Shown in pieces: positions 1 to 8,001 of a stretch of 64,000 bases of DNA. Each line of letters begins with the position of its first letter. Position 1 is the stretch's first letter. The translations under genes and the position numbers were made by a program. Source of the stretch: Bacteroidota bacterium (GTDB lineage: Bacteria > Bacteroidota > Bacteroidia > Chitinophagales > LD1); the NCBI GenBank assembly GCA_018267385.1, contig JAFDYN010000014.1, positions 58,950 to 122,949 on the forward strand, written 5' to 3'. Below the pieces are notes generated by a model, which made no database searches, had not been told where the DNA came from, and saw nothing but the letters and a program-made list of their open reading frames with translations.

Positions 1-384
1 AGGGCCGGTAGTACCCTGAGCGCCTGTGACACCAGCTGCACCAGTAGGACCAGTAGTGCCCACACCTGTAGGACCGGTAGCTCCGGCTGCGCCAGTATTA
101 CCCTGAGGACCAGTAGCGCCAGCTGCACCTGTAGGGCCCGTAGTACCTACGCCTGTAGGACCAGTCACTCCTGCTGTGCCGGTAGCTCCGGTAGCACCTG
201 CTGCTCCGGTAGGACCGGTAGCGCCTGCACCTGTGGCACCTGTAGCGCCAGTAGCACCAATGCTACCCGTAGCACCTGTCGCGCCCACGGCTCCTGTAGG
301 GCCGGTAGCTCCGGCACCTGTAGGGCCAGCCGGACCCACTGCACCTGTAGCGCCAGCAGGTCCTGTAGGACCTGTAGTACCACC
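1..384 (-). repeat. Gly-X-Y collagen-like codon repeat tract
   Basis: About 42 consecutive Gly-X-Y triplets on the minus strand, with 9- and 18-base units recurring imperfectly (GGT GCT ACA / GGT CCT ACA patterns). Synonymous variation between units suggests an old, selected repeat rather than a recent slippage array. The tract continues past position 1. Confidence 0.9.
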
Positions 385-669
385 GGATGCCTGGCACATA
401 CTTACCCAGGCTGTAGTAGTTTTATTCCAATAGAAAAAGCATTCGACATCTGTATCGAATACCATCAGACCATCCTCGGTGGTAGCCGTGACTATAGCCA
501 GTCTCTGGGCTGTGGTCATGCGCGGGGCCAGGAAGCCCTTGTCGGTGGCCTCCAAGTGGAGCACCGCCTTGCTGTTTGGGGTTAGGGTACCTATACCGAC
601 ATTGTTTTGCGCGCGGACTGCTACGCTCACCAATGCCAGAAAGGTAAGGAGTGTTAAGGTTTTTTGCAT
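1..669 (-). CDS. Collagen-like (Gly-X-Y) repeat surface protein, C-terminus beyond window
   Basis: The frame is open from an ATG at 669 to the window edge (223 codons), so the 3' end is missing. Residues 1-21 form a signal peptide ending in VRAQ. Residues 22-95 carry the N-terminal pattern common in secreted Bacteroidota fibre proteins: NNVGIGT near 22, [13 protein letters not shown] near 44, GLMVFDTD near 67, then an aromatic FFYWN stretch. From about residue 96 everything visible is an uninterrupted Gly-X-Y tract dominated by [12 protein letters not shown] triplets rich in Thr, Pro and Ala. Such tracts are known to form collagen-like triple helices in bacterial surface proteins; a fibre or stalk at the cell surface is inference. 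The T9SS type B gene lies just upstream on the same strand. The tail domain that would show anchoring or binding is not visible. Confidence 0.85.
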   Translation of the reverse strand, partial: MQKTLTLLTFLALVSVAVRAQNNVGIGTLTPNSKAVLHLEATDKGFLAPRMTTAQRLAIVTATTEDGLMVFDTDVECFFYWNKTTTAWVSMCQASGGTTGPTGPAGATGAVGPAGPTGAGATGPTGAVGATGATGSIGATGATGATGAGATGPTGAAGATGATGTAGVTGPTGVGTTGPTGAAGATGPQGNTGAAGATGPTGVGTTGPTGAAGVTGAQGTTGP

Positions 670-712
670 GCTGGATTTAAGGTTTCGATTGGTTTATAGA
701 GTTGAATTGTAT

Positions 713-2224
713 TTATCTTACCAGGGTTACGTTTCCGGATTCTGACCGCATGGTGGCGCTGCCTTCGAGCTGATATTCGATCTTCCACACATAGACACCT
801 ATATCTTGTTTTACGTTCTTATATGTGCCGTCCCATCCTTCTCCAATGCCGTCAGTCTCAAACACTTTCTCGCCCCACCGGTCAAAAATTTGGAATGCAA
901 TTTTAGTCAAATTTTTGTTTAATGGCTTAAAAATGTCATTCAAACCATCCTTATTCGGCGAAAATGCATTAGGAATCAATAACAGGTCTGGCATTAGGGT
1001 CAGCGTGAGAGAGTCCCTCATACTACAACCTGACCTGTCTGTTACGATTATCGTATACTGCGTTGTAGCTATAGGTGTGGCAGTAGGGTCTTTGATATTA
1101 TCATAATCCAGATAGGTGGACGGAGTCCACTGCACGTCTGCGATATCTATAGATGAAAGGCTGATAGTTGGATTAAGTTGTACTGACTCTCCCGAGTAGA
1201 TATCCTTGTCCGGGCCTGCGTCCAACCTGAACTTCTTTGAGCCCAGTGCAAAAGGGTGGGGACTAAAGTTGGACCAGTTTGAAATTTCGACAGAAGAAAA
1301 GCCATAGCCGGAACCCGCTGTAGGAGGGCCCATATAGTTCCACCGGCTGCTGGCCCAGTGTGCCATCTGCGTCCAGTAGCCATCATTCACGTCATCATAA
1401 TACATTTTGATCTTGCTGGAGCTGGCTCCCATACTGTGGTATAGTCTGTGGTAGTAGAGCGGATTGACCCGGCAGAGCGTGTCATCCAGCTTTGCTACGT
1501 CATAGCTATCTGCTGTGGGATCATGTACTAGGCGCGCACCGTAGATATTGCTGGCAGCCGATGATGGCGTCATATCTACCGGCCTGTAGTAAAAAGGAAG
1601 GCTCGTAATGCTGGACGGGGTACCGGTAGGGTACAAATAAACTGAGGTGCTGCTGGTAGCACGGGAGAGGCGGCCTGTATCCAGACTGCTCACGAAGCCA
1701 CTCGCACCCGCAGCCTTAGTGATAGCGGCAGGGTCTGTATTCAGCACCAGCATTTCATATTGCTGCGTAGCCAGCTCATGGTCACGCAGGTCCAGGATGC
1801 CATCCACGGTCGCGTTGATCGTCTGCGTTTTGACTGATGCGGGAGTACCGGCCAGTATCAGGTGGTGAAAAGGCGTGACAACCGTCCCCGTGATAAGCTG
1901 GGAACCACCGAGCAGCATCACTGAGTCCGTATATGATATTACCGTACCATTATTGACCCAATCGCCCCCCAGCTCATAGAGGCCTGTGATGGCTACGGGA
2001 CCGCCACCGGTCAGGCTGTCATCATTGATGATAGCGCCGGTCACATTGATATCTCCCGCGTTTTGGATCAGGCCATTATAATTGTGCAGAGAGTCATTCA
2101 CTACCGCCATATATGACCCAGGTGTCATATATATAGACGCTCCTCTGTTATTGAACAGGGCAGACTGCGACCACGCGGAGAGTGATAGCAGACTGGATAA
2201 AATAAGGCATAAGTAAAGCTTCAT
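713..2224 (-). CDS. Secreted protein with C-terminal CHU_C (T9SS type B) sorting domain
   Basis: 503 aa from the ATG at 2224. An in-frame ATG 42 bases upstream gives a His-rich leader before the signal peptide and is rejected, because MKLYLCLILSSLLSLSAWSQ is a clean signal peptide at the chosen start. The middle is beta-rich with no motif I recognise. Residues about 335-405 look like a PKD/Ig-type module (AGPDKDIYSGESVQLNP then TQYTIIVTDRSGC). The last ~88 residues match the gliding-motility-associated CHU_C domain: IPNAFSPNKDGLNDIF, then IFDRWGEKVFE and GWDGTYK. That domain is known to direct export through the type IX secretion system and surface attachment, which fits sprA in this window. 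Its role, perhaps adhesion, is unknown. Confidence 0.85.
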   Translation of the reverse strand: MKLYLCLILSSLLSLSAWSQSALFNNRGASIYMTPGSYMAVVNDSLHNYNGLIQNAGDINVTGAIINDDSLTGGGPVAITGLYELGGDWVNNGTVISYTDSVMLLGGSQLITGTVVTPFHHLILAGTPASVKTQTINATVDGILDLRDHELATQQYEMLVLNTDPAAITKAAGASGFVSSLDTGRLSRATSSTSVYLYPTGTPSSITSLPFYYRPVDMTPSSAASNIYGARLVHDPTADSYDVAKLDDTLCRVNPLYYHRLYHSMGASSSKIKMYYDDVNDGYWTQMAHWASSRWNYMGPPTAGSGYGFSSVEISNWSNFSPHPFALGSKKFRLDAGPDKDIYSGESVQLNPTISLSSIDIADVQWTPSTYLDYDNIKDPTATPIATTQYTIIVTDRSGCSMRDSLTLTLMPDLLLIPNAFSPNKDGLNDIFKPLNKNLTKIAFQIFDRWGEKVFETDGIGEGWDGTYKNVKQDIGVYVWKIEYQLEGSATMRSESGNVTLVR

Positions 2225-2410
2225 ACCATAGTGCGTCTTAGGGTGCCAGTGATGCGGGTGTTTCAAGAGTGGAAATTACAAAAATATTTCCCAACAACAA
2301 CTTTTAGCAAAAAAACCAGCTTTAGTATGACGGAATGCACGCCTAAAGAGATGTATCGTGCAAAAAAATGGCAGAAAATAGAGATTTTAGCCGCCCATAA
2401 TCGAAAAAAC

Positions 2411-3421
2411 ATGAAAGTAGCAGTAGTCGGCGCCACCGGACTGGTAGGCAAAAAAATGATGCAGGTGCTGGAAGAGCGTGGATTCCCCGTTACGGAATTT
2501 TATCCGGTAGCGTCGGAGAGGTCTATTGGTGTACCTGTCACTTTTTGTGGCAAAGAGTACAAGGTGATCGGTATGGATCAGGCCGTAGCTCTGAAACCGG
2601 ATGTGGCTATTTTCTCTGCTGGCGGCGCCACATCAAAAGAGTGGGCACCAAAGTTTGCTGCGAATGGTACCGTGGTAATAGACAACTCCTCTGCATGGCG
2701 CATGGACCCTGCCATAAAGCTCGTAGTACCAGAGGTGAATGCAGAAGTAATAAGCACCACTGACAAGATCATAGCCAATCCAAACTGCTCTACTATCCAA
2801 ATGGTAGTAGCCCTGAAGCCTCTCCATGATAAATACAGGATAAAGCGGGTGGTGGTCTCTACCTATCAGTCAGTGACAGGCACAGGCAAAAAGGCAGTAG
2901 ACCAACTCATGAATGAACGCAATGGGATAGAGGGCGAAAAGGCCTACCCCTATACCATAGACCTGAACCTGCTACCTCATATAGATGTCTTCACGGACAA
3001 CGGATACACTAAGGAGGAAATGAAAATGGTAAATGAGACAAAGAAAATAATGGGCGACGATGCTATCAGGGTCACCGCCACTACAGTGCGTGTGCCGGTG
3101 ATGGGAGGCCACTCAGAGAGTGTAAATGTGGAATTTGAACATGACTTTAGCCTGGATGAGGTACGGGCTCTTCTGTCAGTGGCACCGGGAGTGTCTCTGG
3201 TAGACGATGTAGCCAATCTGAAATACCCCATGCCCAAAGATGCGCATGACAAGGACGAGGTCTTTGTGGGCCGGCTGCGCCGCGACGAAACTCAGCCTAA
3301 CACCCTGAATATGTGGATCGTGGCGGACAACCTGCGCAAAGGTGCTGCTACCAATGCCGTACAGATAGCGGAGTATATGAAGGCAAAAAATCTGATAGGA
3401 TCAGCCGGAGTGCCGGCTTGA
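2411..3421 (+). CDS. asd: Aspartate-semialdehyde dehydrogenase
   Basis: 336 aa, normal length. It makes aspartate-4-semialdehyde from aspartyl phosphate with NADPH, the branch point to lysine/diaminopimelate, threonine and methionine. The NADP-binding loop GATGLVG sits at residues 7-13 and the active-site cysteine is Cys126 in NPNCSTIQ. A C-terminal VFVGRLRRD stretch and a final helix with NLRKGAATNAVQIAEYM are typical of the family. The frame is open further upstream to 2231, but the family starts directly at MKVAVVGATG, so ATG 2411 is used. The gene ends 1 base before the end of the convergent minus-strand gene. Confidence 0.95.
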   Translation: MKVAVVGATGLVGKKMMQVLEERGFPVTEFYPVASERSIGVPVTFCGKEYKVIGMDQAVALKPDVAIFSAGGATSKEWAPKFAANGTVVIDNSSAWRMDPAIKLVVPEVNAEVISTTDKIIANPNCSTIQMVVALKPLHDKYRIKRVVVSTYQSVTGTGKKAVDQLMNERNGIEGEKAYPYTIDLNLLPHIDVFTDNGYTKEEMKMVNETKKIMGDDAIRVTATTVRVPVMGGHSESVNVEFEHDFSLDEVRALLSVAPGVSLVDDVANLKYPMPKDAHDKDEVFVGRLRRDETQPNTLNMWIVADNLRKGAATNAVQIAEYMKAKNLIGSAGVPA

Positions 3422-3422
3422 T

Positions 3423-3860
3423 CTACTTGGGCTCGTTTCGCTGCTCGCGACGGTTTCTCACTATTTGCACCAGCATTTTTTTAAAGTCTTCCTCGGCTCC
3501 TACCAGCCGGTTCACTTTTTCTTTGCCTATAGCGGCTTCAAACTGAGGTATGTACTTTCTTTTCAGGTCTAGCTTTTTTTGCTCAAACTCTAGCTGCTTT
3601 TCTGCCGAGAGGTGTGGGTCAGTGCCATCGTCCATAGGATAGAAGGACCTCCTGAGCATGGACAGGTCGTGACGGTAGCTGTGATATACAGGCCAGAACT
3701 GCTGCGACTCCTCGGGAGTCAGTGCCAGGCGGTGAGTGATAAAGGCGATACGCATAGACTCTACCTTCTCCTTCTGAGTCGGCTGGGCGTGAACTGTGAC
3801 GCCTGCCAGAGCAAGCAATGCGGCCAAAACCAAAGTGTATATGCGAGTCGAGATCTTCAT
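3423..3860 (-). CDS. Small exported Spy/CpxP-like helical protein of the ECF sigma operon
   Basis: 145 aa with a signal peptide ending at VHAQ (residues 1-26). The rest is charged and helical: ITHRLALTPEESQQFWPVYHSYRHDL near 40-65, then a long KKLDLKRKYIPQFEAAIGKEK stretch. Bacteroidota genomes often place such a protein third behind an ECF sigma factor and a membrane anti-sigma protein, and some databases call it a 'sensor of ECF-type sigma factor'. That order is seen here, with a 23-base gap to the gene before it. A periplasmic stress-sensing or chaperone role is inference from the Spy/CpxP resemblance (LTPEE motif). Confidence 0.7.
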   Translation of the reverse strand: MKISTRIYTLVLAALLALAGVTVHAQPTQKEKVESMRIAFITHRLALTPEESQQFWPVYHSYRHDLSMLRRSFYPMDDGTDPHLSAEKQLEFEQKKLDLKRKYIPQFEAAIGKEKVNRLVGAEEDFKKMLVQIVRNRREQRNEPK

Positions 3861-3883
3861 TTTATATTTTCCACCCTCTCCTA

Positions 3884-4666
3884 TCAGTCTATGATATCGT
3901 CTTCCGTCAAACTTTGATTCTCCGTTCCTATTGCCTTGAGGTGGGCAGGTATATTTTCAGGTTTATCAAAGTAATGCGTAAAGTCAATGTTATTAATGTT
4001 TTGCAGAATGGTCCGCTCATCAAAATCATCTCTATGCTTACCCATATAAGAGCTGATCTCACTCTCCGGCAGCTGCTGCATCTGAGCAAATATTTTCTCC
4101 TCAGGAGAGAGCGTACTATGAGAGAAGACAGTAACAAAAATCACCACAAGTGATAGTGCGCCGGTGAATGCAAAGGCATGGCTGGGGCGCAGCATGCTAT
4201 CCCACACGCGCTCCATCCAGTCGCTCCATTTGTTCACTTTTGCCTCCAAGACAGATGGATGCTCCCGGCTTTCTCTTTCCGCCATGGCTATGAGTGTAGC
4301 CGGTAGCGATGCAAAGTAATCAGAAGGGACTGCGTATAATTGACGCTTAGGTGCGGCTAATAATGACGGTACCGCATGGGCCAACTCCTCAGCCACCTCG
4401 CCTGCATAGATCTGAGCCATCAGATCATCTGAAAAAGACGCCATGTATCCGGCAGGCACCTCAGGCTGTGACACGGTGCGCGGCAAAGAAGCAAACACCG
4501 GTGGCAGCGAGACCTCTATGAACCTATCCTCTACCACTGAAAGGATATGCTCCACAGAATCAGCAAAATACCCCTCCGGTGCCTGATAAAAATTCCTTTT
4601 ATCAAGATCAGCAAGAACAGGGGCTATACCCAAGAGTTCATTTGATATGTCTGTAGACGGCTTCAC
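3884..4666 (-). CDS. Probable membrane-bound anti-sigma factor
   Basis: 260 aa. The N-terminal ~165 residues are soluble and acidic. They contain two similar short motifs, FYQAPEGYFADSV (25-37) and YAVPSDYFASLP (about 111-122), a repeated Pro-x-x-Tyr-Phe pattern. One hydrophobic segment, AFAFTGALSLVVIFVTVF (about 166-183), could cross the inner membrane. The C-terminal part ends with an acidic IDFTHYFDKPENIPAHL region and DDIID. It lies 53 bases downstream of the ECF sigma gene in the same direction. Position and topology fit an anti-sigma factor that holds the sigma factor at the membrane. I see no zinc HxxxCxxC anti-sigma motif. Confidence 0.6.
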   Translation of the reverse strand: MKPSTDISNELLGIAPVLADLDKRNFYQAPEGYFADSVEHILSVVEDRFIEVSLPPVFASLPRTVSQPEVPAGYMASFSDDLMAQIYAGEVAEELAHAVPSLLAAPKRQLYAVPSDYFASLPATLIAMAERESREHPSVLEAKVNKWSDWMERVWDSMLRPSHAFAFTGALSLVVIFVTVFSHSTLSPEEKIFAQMQQLPESEISSYMGKHRDDFDERTILQNINNIDFTHYFDKPENIPAHLKAIGTENQSLTEDDIID

Positions 4667-4719
4667 TGATCTCCCATACAGGGCTTTGTTTGCTTATGAC
4701 TAAGGGGATTTGTTAAAGT

Positions 4720-5286
4720 TTAATGGTCAGATAGCAAATATTTCTCAATTTTCTGGGCGGCATGAAAGTAGGATGCCTTCAGAGCACCTACGCTGGTATT
4801 GAGTATCTCGCTGATCTGCTCGTAGGGCATCTCATCATAGTACCTCATGTTAAAGACGAGTTTTTGCTTTTCCGGCAGCATTTCTATGGCCTTTTGGAGC
4901 CGGGCCAGCAACTCTTCCGGATCGATCGGTTCAGACTCAGCTTTGATATAGCTGGATGGGCTTAGGTTTTCATCTTCCCCGCCCGGGCCCACCCCATCAA
5001 AGGAAATCACATCATGCTTCTTTTGCTGACTGAGAAAGTTGAGGCACTCATTAGTGGCGATGCGATACATCCAGGTGAAAAGCTGAGAATCAGAACGAAA
5101 ATTCTCCAATCCCTTCCAGATTTTGATAAAGGTATTTTGCATCACATCGTTGGCATTCTCGTGCTCCACTACCATGCGCCGTATGTGCCAGTATATCTTC
5201 TGCTGATATTTTTCTATGAGTACGCGAAAAGCCCGCTCCCGGGAGGAGCCATGATGAAAAAGGTCTAATATTTCGCTGTCAGTCAT
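4720..5286 (-). CDS. ECF-type RNA polymerase sigma factor (sigma-70 family)
   Basis: 188 aa, usual ECF length. Region 2 spans about residues 25-95, with NANDVMQNTFIKIWKGL and FTWMYRIATNECLNFL as the -10 recognition and core-binding helices. A 35-residue acidic linker follows. Region 4, about 125-180, carries the helix-turn-helix MPYEQISEILNTSVGALKAS. No extra C-terminal domain is present. It heads a three-gene set with the anti-sigma-like and Spy-like genes. It also starts only 35 bases after the transketolase C-subunit stop, so read-through from the transketolase operon is possible. I saw no good TAnnTTTG promoter box just upstream. The trigger and regulon cannot be told from the sequence. 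Confidence 0.9.
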   Translation of the reverse strand: MTDSEILDLFHHGSSRERAFRVLIEKYQQKIYWHIRRMVVEHENANDVMQNTFIKIWKGLENFRSDSQLFTWMYRIATNECLNFLSQQKKHDVISFDGVGPGGEDENLSPSSYIKAESEPIDPEELLARLQKAIEMLPEKQKLVFNMRYYDEMPYEQISEILNTSVGALKASYFHAAQKIEKYLLSDH

Positions 5287-5321
5287 TATGATACGTAAGC
5301 AGCCTGTGGTCCAAACGATCG

Positions 5322-6284
5322 TTATTTTTTACGCGCCAGTGCCTTACGGACTGCAGCCGCTACGTCCTGAGTGTCCAGTCCATACTTCGCCAGCAGCTGA
5401 TCAGGAGTACCGCTTTCACCGAAACTGTCATTCACAGCTACCTGCTCCAGTGGTGCCGGCAGTTCGCGGCTCAGCAGCGTAGCTATGGCGCTGCCCAAGC
5501 CCCCAATATAGTTATGCTCCTCGCAGCTCACTGCACATCCTGTTTTGGCCACAGACTTTAAGACTGCCGCGCTGTCCAGTGGTTTAATCGTGTGAATATT
5601 GATCAGCTCTACGGATATCCCATGATTTTCCAGCTCCCTGGCGGCTTGCAGTGCTTTCCACACCAGGTGACCGGTGGCAAATACCGTAACATCTGCACCT
5701 TCATTCATCACTACGGCCTTGCCTATCTCAAATTGCTGGTCGGCCGGGGTAAAATTGGGCCACTTTGGCCTGCCAAAGCGCAGATAAACCGGTCCATCCA
5801 TTCTACCCGCTGCTATCGTTGCAGCTTTGGTCTGATTGTAGTCACATGGGTTGATCACGGTCATGCCTGGCAGCATCTGCATCATGCCTATATCCTCCAG
5901 TATCTGATGAGTGGCACCATCCTCACCCAGCGTCAGGCCCGCATGAGAGGCGGCTATCTTTACATTTTTGCCCGAGTAGGCTACCGACTGACGGATCTGG
6001 TCATATACCCGCCCCGTCACAAAGTTGGCAAAGGAGGTCGCAAAAGGGATCTTGCCTCCGATGGTCATACCTGCGGCTATGCCTATCATATTGGCCTCGG
6101 CTATGCCACACTGGACAAAGCGCTCCGGAAACTCTTTGATGAAATCATCTAGCTTGAGAGATCCTACCAGGTCCGCGCAGAGCGCCACCACATTGGGATT
6201 CTCCCGGCCCAGCGCCAATATCCCAGCGCCAAATCCCGATCTTGTATCTACTTCGCTTTGTACTGTATAGTCTGATAGTGCCAT
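5322..6284 (-). CDS. Transketolase, C-terminal subunit
   Basis: 320 aa covering the pyrimidine-binding and C-terminal domains of transketolase. Visible family marks are VALCADLVGSLK near 34, FVQCGIAEANMIGIAAGM near 56-73 (the Glu that activates thiamine diphosphate is in GIAEANM), SHAGLTLGEDGATHQ near 113-127 and a transketolase C-terminal domain with VELINIHTIKPLD. With the gene 35 bases upstream it forms one transketolase of the pentose phosphate pathway. Splitting the enzyme into two polypeptides is known in archaea and many Bacteroidota, so this is not a broken gene. The two genes read as one operon. Confidence 0.92.
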   Translation of the reverse strand: MALSDYTVQSEVDTRSGFGAGILALGRENPNVVALCADLVGSLKLDDFIKEFPERFVQCGIAEANMIGIAAGMTIGGKIPFATSFANFVTGRVYDQIRQSVAYSGKNVKIAASHAGLTLGEDGATHQILEDIGMMQMLPGMTVINPCDYNQTKAATIAAGRMDGPVYLRFGRPKWPNFTPADQQFEIGKAVVMNEGADVTVFATGHLVWKALQAARELENHGISVELINIHTIKPLDSAAVLKSVAKTGCAVSCEEHNYIGGLGSAIATLLSRELPAPLEQVAVNDSFGESGTPDQLLAKYGLDTQDVAAAVRKALARKK

Positions 6285-6319
6285 GTATGTTGTTTGTTCG
6301 CTTTAGATTGCGATTCCTT

Positions 6320-7162
6320 TTAATAGTCCTTCTCCTCTACCAGCTGGCCGAGAGCTACTTTGAGCTGCTCATCATTTGGGGCTACTCCGTGCCATTTATG
6401 GCTGCCCATCATAAAGTCTACGCCGGCTCCCATTGCCGTCTTCATGATCACAAAGACCGGTTTGCCATGGCCTGTGCGGCTTTTAGCCTCATTCAGTCCA
6501 TCTATGACCTGCGCCATATTGTTGCCGTCTGCTATAACCATCACGTCCCAGCCGAATGCACGAGCCTTGGCCTCAAGATCACCCAGAGACAATACTTTCT
6601 CCGTAGGCCCATCTATCTGCTGACCGTTGTAGTCTACAGTACAGATCAGGTTATCTACTTTATGGTGAGGCGCAAAAAGCATAGACTCCCATATCTGCCC
6701 CTCTTGCAGCTCACCATCGCCATGCAGAGAGAATACAAGCGCGCTGTCTTTGTTTAGCTTCTTGCTCAGTGCGGCACCGATAGCCACACTCATACCCTGG
6801 CCCAGAGAGCCTGAAGCTACCCGGATACCCGGCAGATGCTCGTGCGTGGTAGGGTGTCCCTGTAGCCTTGAGTTGAGCTTGCGAAAGGTAGCCAGCTCAG
6901 ATATGTCAAAGTACCCGCTGCGCGCAAGTACAGAGTAGAAAACCGGTGATATATGACCATTAGACAAAAAGAACAGGTCCTGCCCCACGCCGTCCATAGA
7001 AAACTTAGGGTCGTGCTTCATGATCTCAAAATACAAGGCTACAAAAAACTCTGTGCAGCCCAGAGAGCCTCCGGGATGGCCCGAGTTGACCGCATGTACC
7101 ATTCTCACTATATCGCGGCGCACCTGTGTGGCCATGCGCTCCAGCTCCTCTATAGACGCCAT
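6320..7162 (-). CDS. Transketolase, N-terminal subunit
   Basis: 280 aa, the thiamine-diphosphate pyrophosphate-binding half. Seen: the substrate-site motif NSGHPGGSLGCTEFF near 26-40, and the ThDP/metal motif starting at GDGELQEGQIWES near 149 and ending at DYN (classic GDG...N spacing). DLFFLSNGHISPVFYSVL is the usual helix after the first loop. It precedes the C-terminal subunit and both are needed for activity. The start ATG at 7162 gives MASIEELERMATQVRRDIVRM, typical for the family. The 154-base space to the divergent carbonic anhydrase gene must hold both promoters, but I could not assign a clear box for this gene. Confidence 0.92.
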   Translation of the reverse strand: MASIEELERMATQVRRDIVRMVHAVNSGHPGGSLGCTEFFVALYFEIMKHDPKFSMDGVGQDLFFLSNGHISPVFYSVLARSGYFDISELATFRKLNSRLQGHPTTHEHLPGIRVASGSLGQGMSVAIGAALSKKLNKDSALVFSLHGDGELQEGQIWESMLFAPHHKVDNLICTVDYNGQQIDGPTEKVLSLGDLEAKARAFGWDVMVIADGNNMAQVIDGLNEAKSRTGHGKPVFVIMKTAMGAGVDFMMGSHKWHGVAPNDEQLKVALGQLVEEKDY

Positions 7163-7316
7163 GTGTTGTAGGATTTTGCGCTAAAATATAAAGCTGAGTG
7201 GTCACCATCGATGCTATTTATATACAATCAGTGAATATCAGCTCCGGCAGATAAACCAGCGCGACTTTTAATTGTCTCCTTTGTTTACGTTCTTTGAGAC
7301 GTAACTCCCATCTATC

Positions 7317-7952
7317 ATGAAGCAATCATACGAAAGACTAATATCCGGCAATAAAGCCTGGGCAGAAGAAATGCTCAGGAATGACCCCAACTATTTTAAA
7401 AAGCTATCAGACATACAGCGGCCTGACTTCCTCTGGATAGGCTGCTCAGATAGCCGGGTGCCTGCCAATGAAGTGACCAACACACCTCCGGGTGAGATAT
7501 TCGTACATCGCAATGTGGCAAACATAGTAGTGCAGACCGACCTGAACCTGATGAGCGTACTCCAGTACGCCGTCGAGGTTTTAGAAGTAAAACACGTGAT
7601 AGTCTGCGGTCACTATGGCTGCGGTGGGGTACTGGCCGCTATGGGCCAGCACCATCTCGGTATCATAAACCAATGGATCAGCTCTATAAAGGACGTATAC
7701 CGGCTACACCGTGCAGAGATAGATGCAATAGCCGACTATGAGGAGCGGAGCAACCGCTTGGTAGAGCTGAACGTACAGGAACAGGTAAACAACCTGGCCA
7801 AAACCGCTATCATACAGAAGGCGTGGAAGAAAGGCAATAAGCCGGAGATCCATGGCTGGGCCTACGGACTAAAGGATGGTCATATCCATACACTGTGCAG
7901 CGTAAGGCCTGATACACCTATAGATCCGCTATACCAGTTTGATAATCTCTAA
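7317..7952 (+). CDS. Beta-class carbonic anhydrase
   Basis: 211 aa, cytoplasmic, interconverting CO2 and bicarbonate. The zinc ligands and catalytic dyad are visible: Cys43, Asp45 and Arg47 in GCSDSRVP, then His99 and Cys102 in CGHYGCGG. VFVHRNVAN-like IFVHRNVANIV (61-71) and QYAVEVLEVKHVIVCGH fit the beta class. A C-terminal IHGWAYGLKDGHI strand is also typical. It is monocistronic by position: divergent from transketolase, followed by a 49-base gap and an independent promoter-like box before the next gene. Bicarbonate supply for carboxylases is the usual role. Confidence 0.95.
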   Translation: MKQSYERLISGNKAWAEEMLRNDPNYFKKLSDIQRPDFLWIGCSDSRVPANEVTNTPPGEIFVHRNVANIVVQTDLNLMSVLQYAVEVLEVKHVIVCGHYGCGGVLAAMGQHHLGIINQWISSIKDVYRLHRAEIDAIADYEERSNRLVELNVQEQVNNLAKTAIIQKAWKKGNKPEIHGWAYGLKDGHIHTLCSVRPDTPIDPLYQFDNL

Positions 7953-7986
7953 ACTGTCTGCGCCAGCCGCTTCGCTCATATTTTCT

Positions 7987-7994
7987 TAATTTTG
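7987..7994 (+). promoter_or_regulatory. TAnnTTTG-type -7 box before the B12/GTPase gene
   Basis: TAATTTTG matches the Bacteroidota -7 consensus TAnnTTTG. No TTG is seen at the expected -33 distance. The ATG follows only 7 bases later, so a transcript from this box would have almost no leader. Confidence 0.35.
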
Positions 7995-8001
7995 ACCCTG
8001 T

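Noticed and set aside
1..384. Regular repeats that might be a CRISPR or tandem-repeat locus
   Set aside because: The period is 9 bases in frame with Gly-X-Y codons and there are no spacers; it is a protein repeat.
176..433. Pro/Ala/Val-rich plus-strand frame in the first 450 bases
   Set aside because: It is the shadow of the Gly-X-Y repeat on the minus strand.
5592..6757. Plus-strand frames of 171-186 codons opposite the transketolase genes
   Set aside because: The transketolase genes are certain, and the antisense products are not protein-like.
5322..7162. Transketolase broken by a frameshift
   Set aside because: Both halves have their own starts and complete domains, and the split form is known in this phylum.
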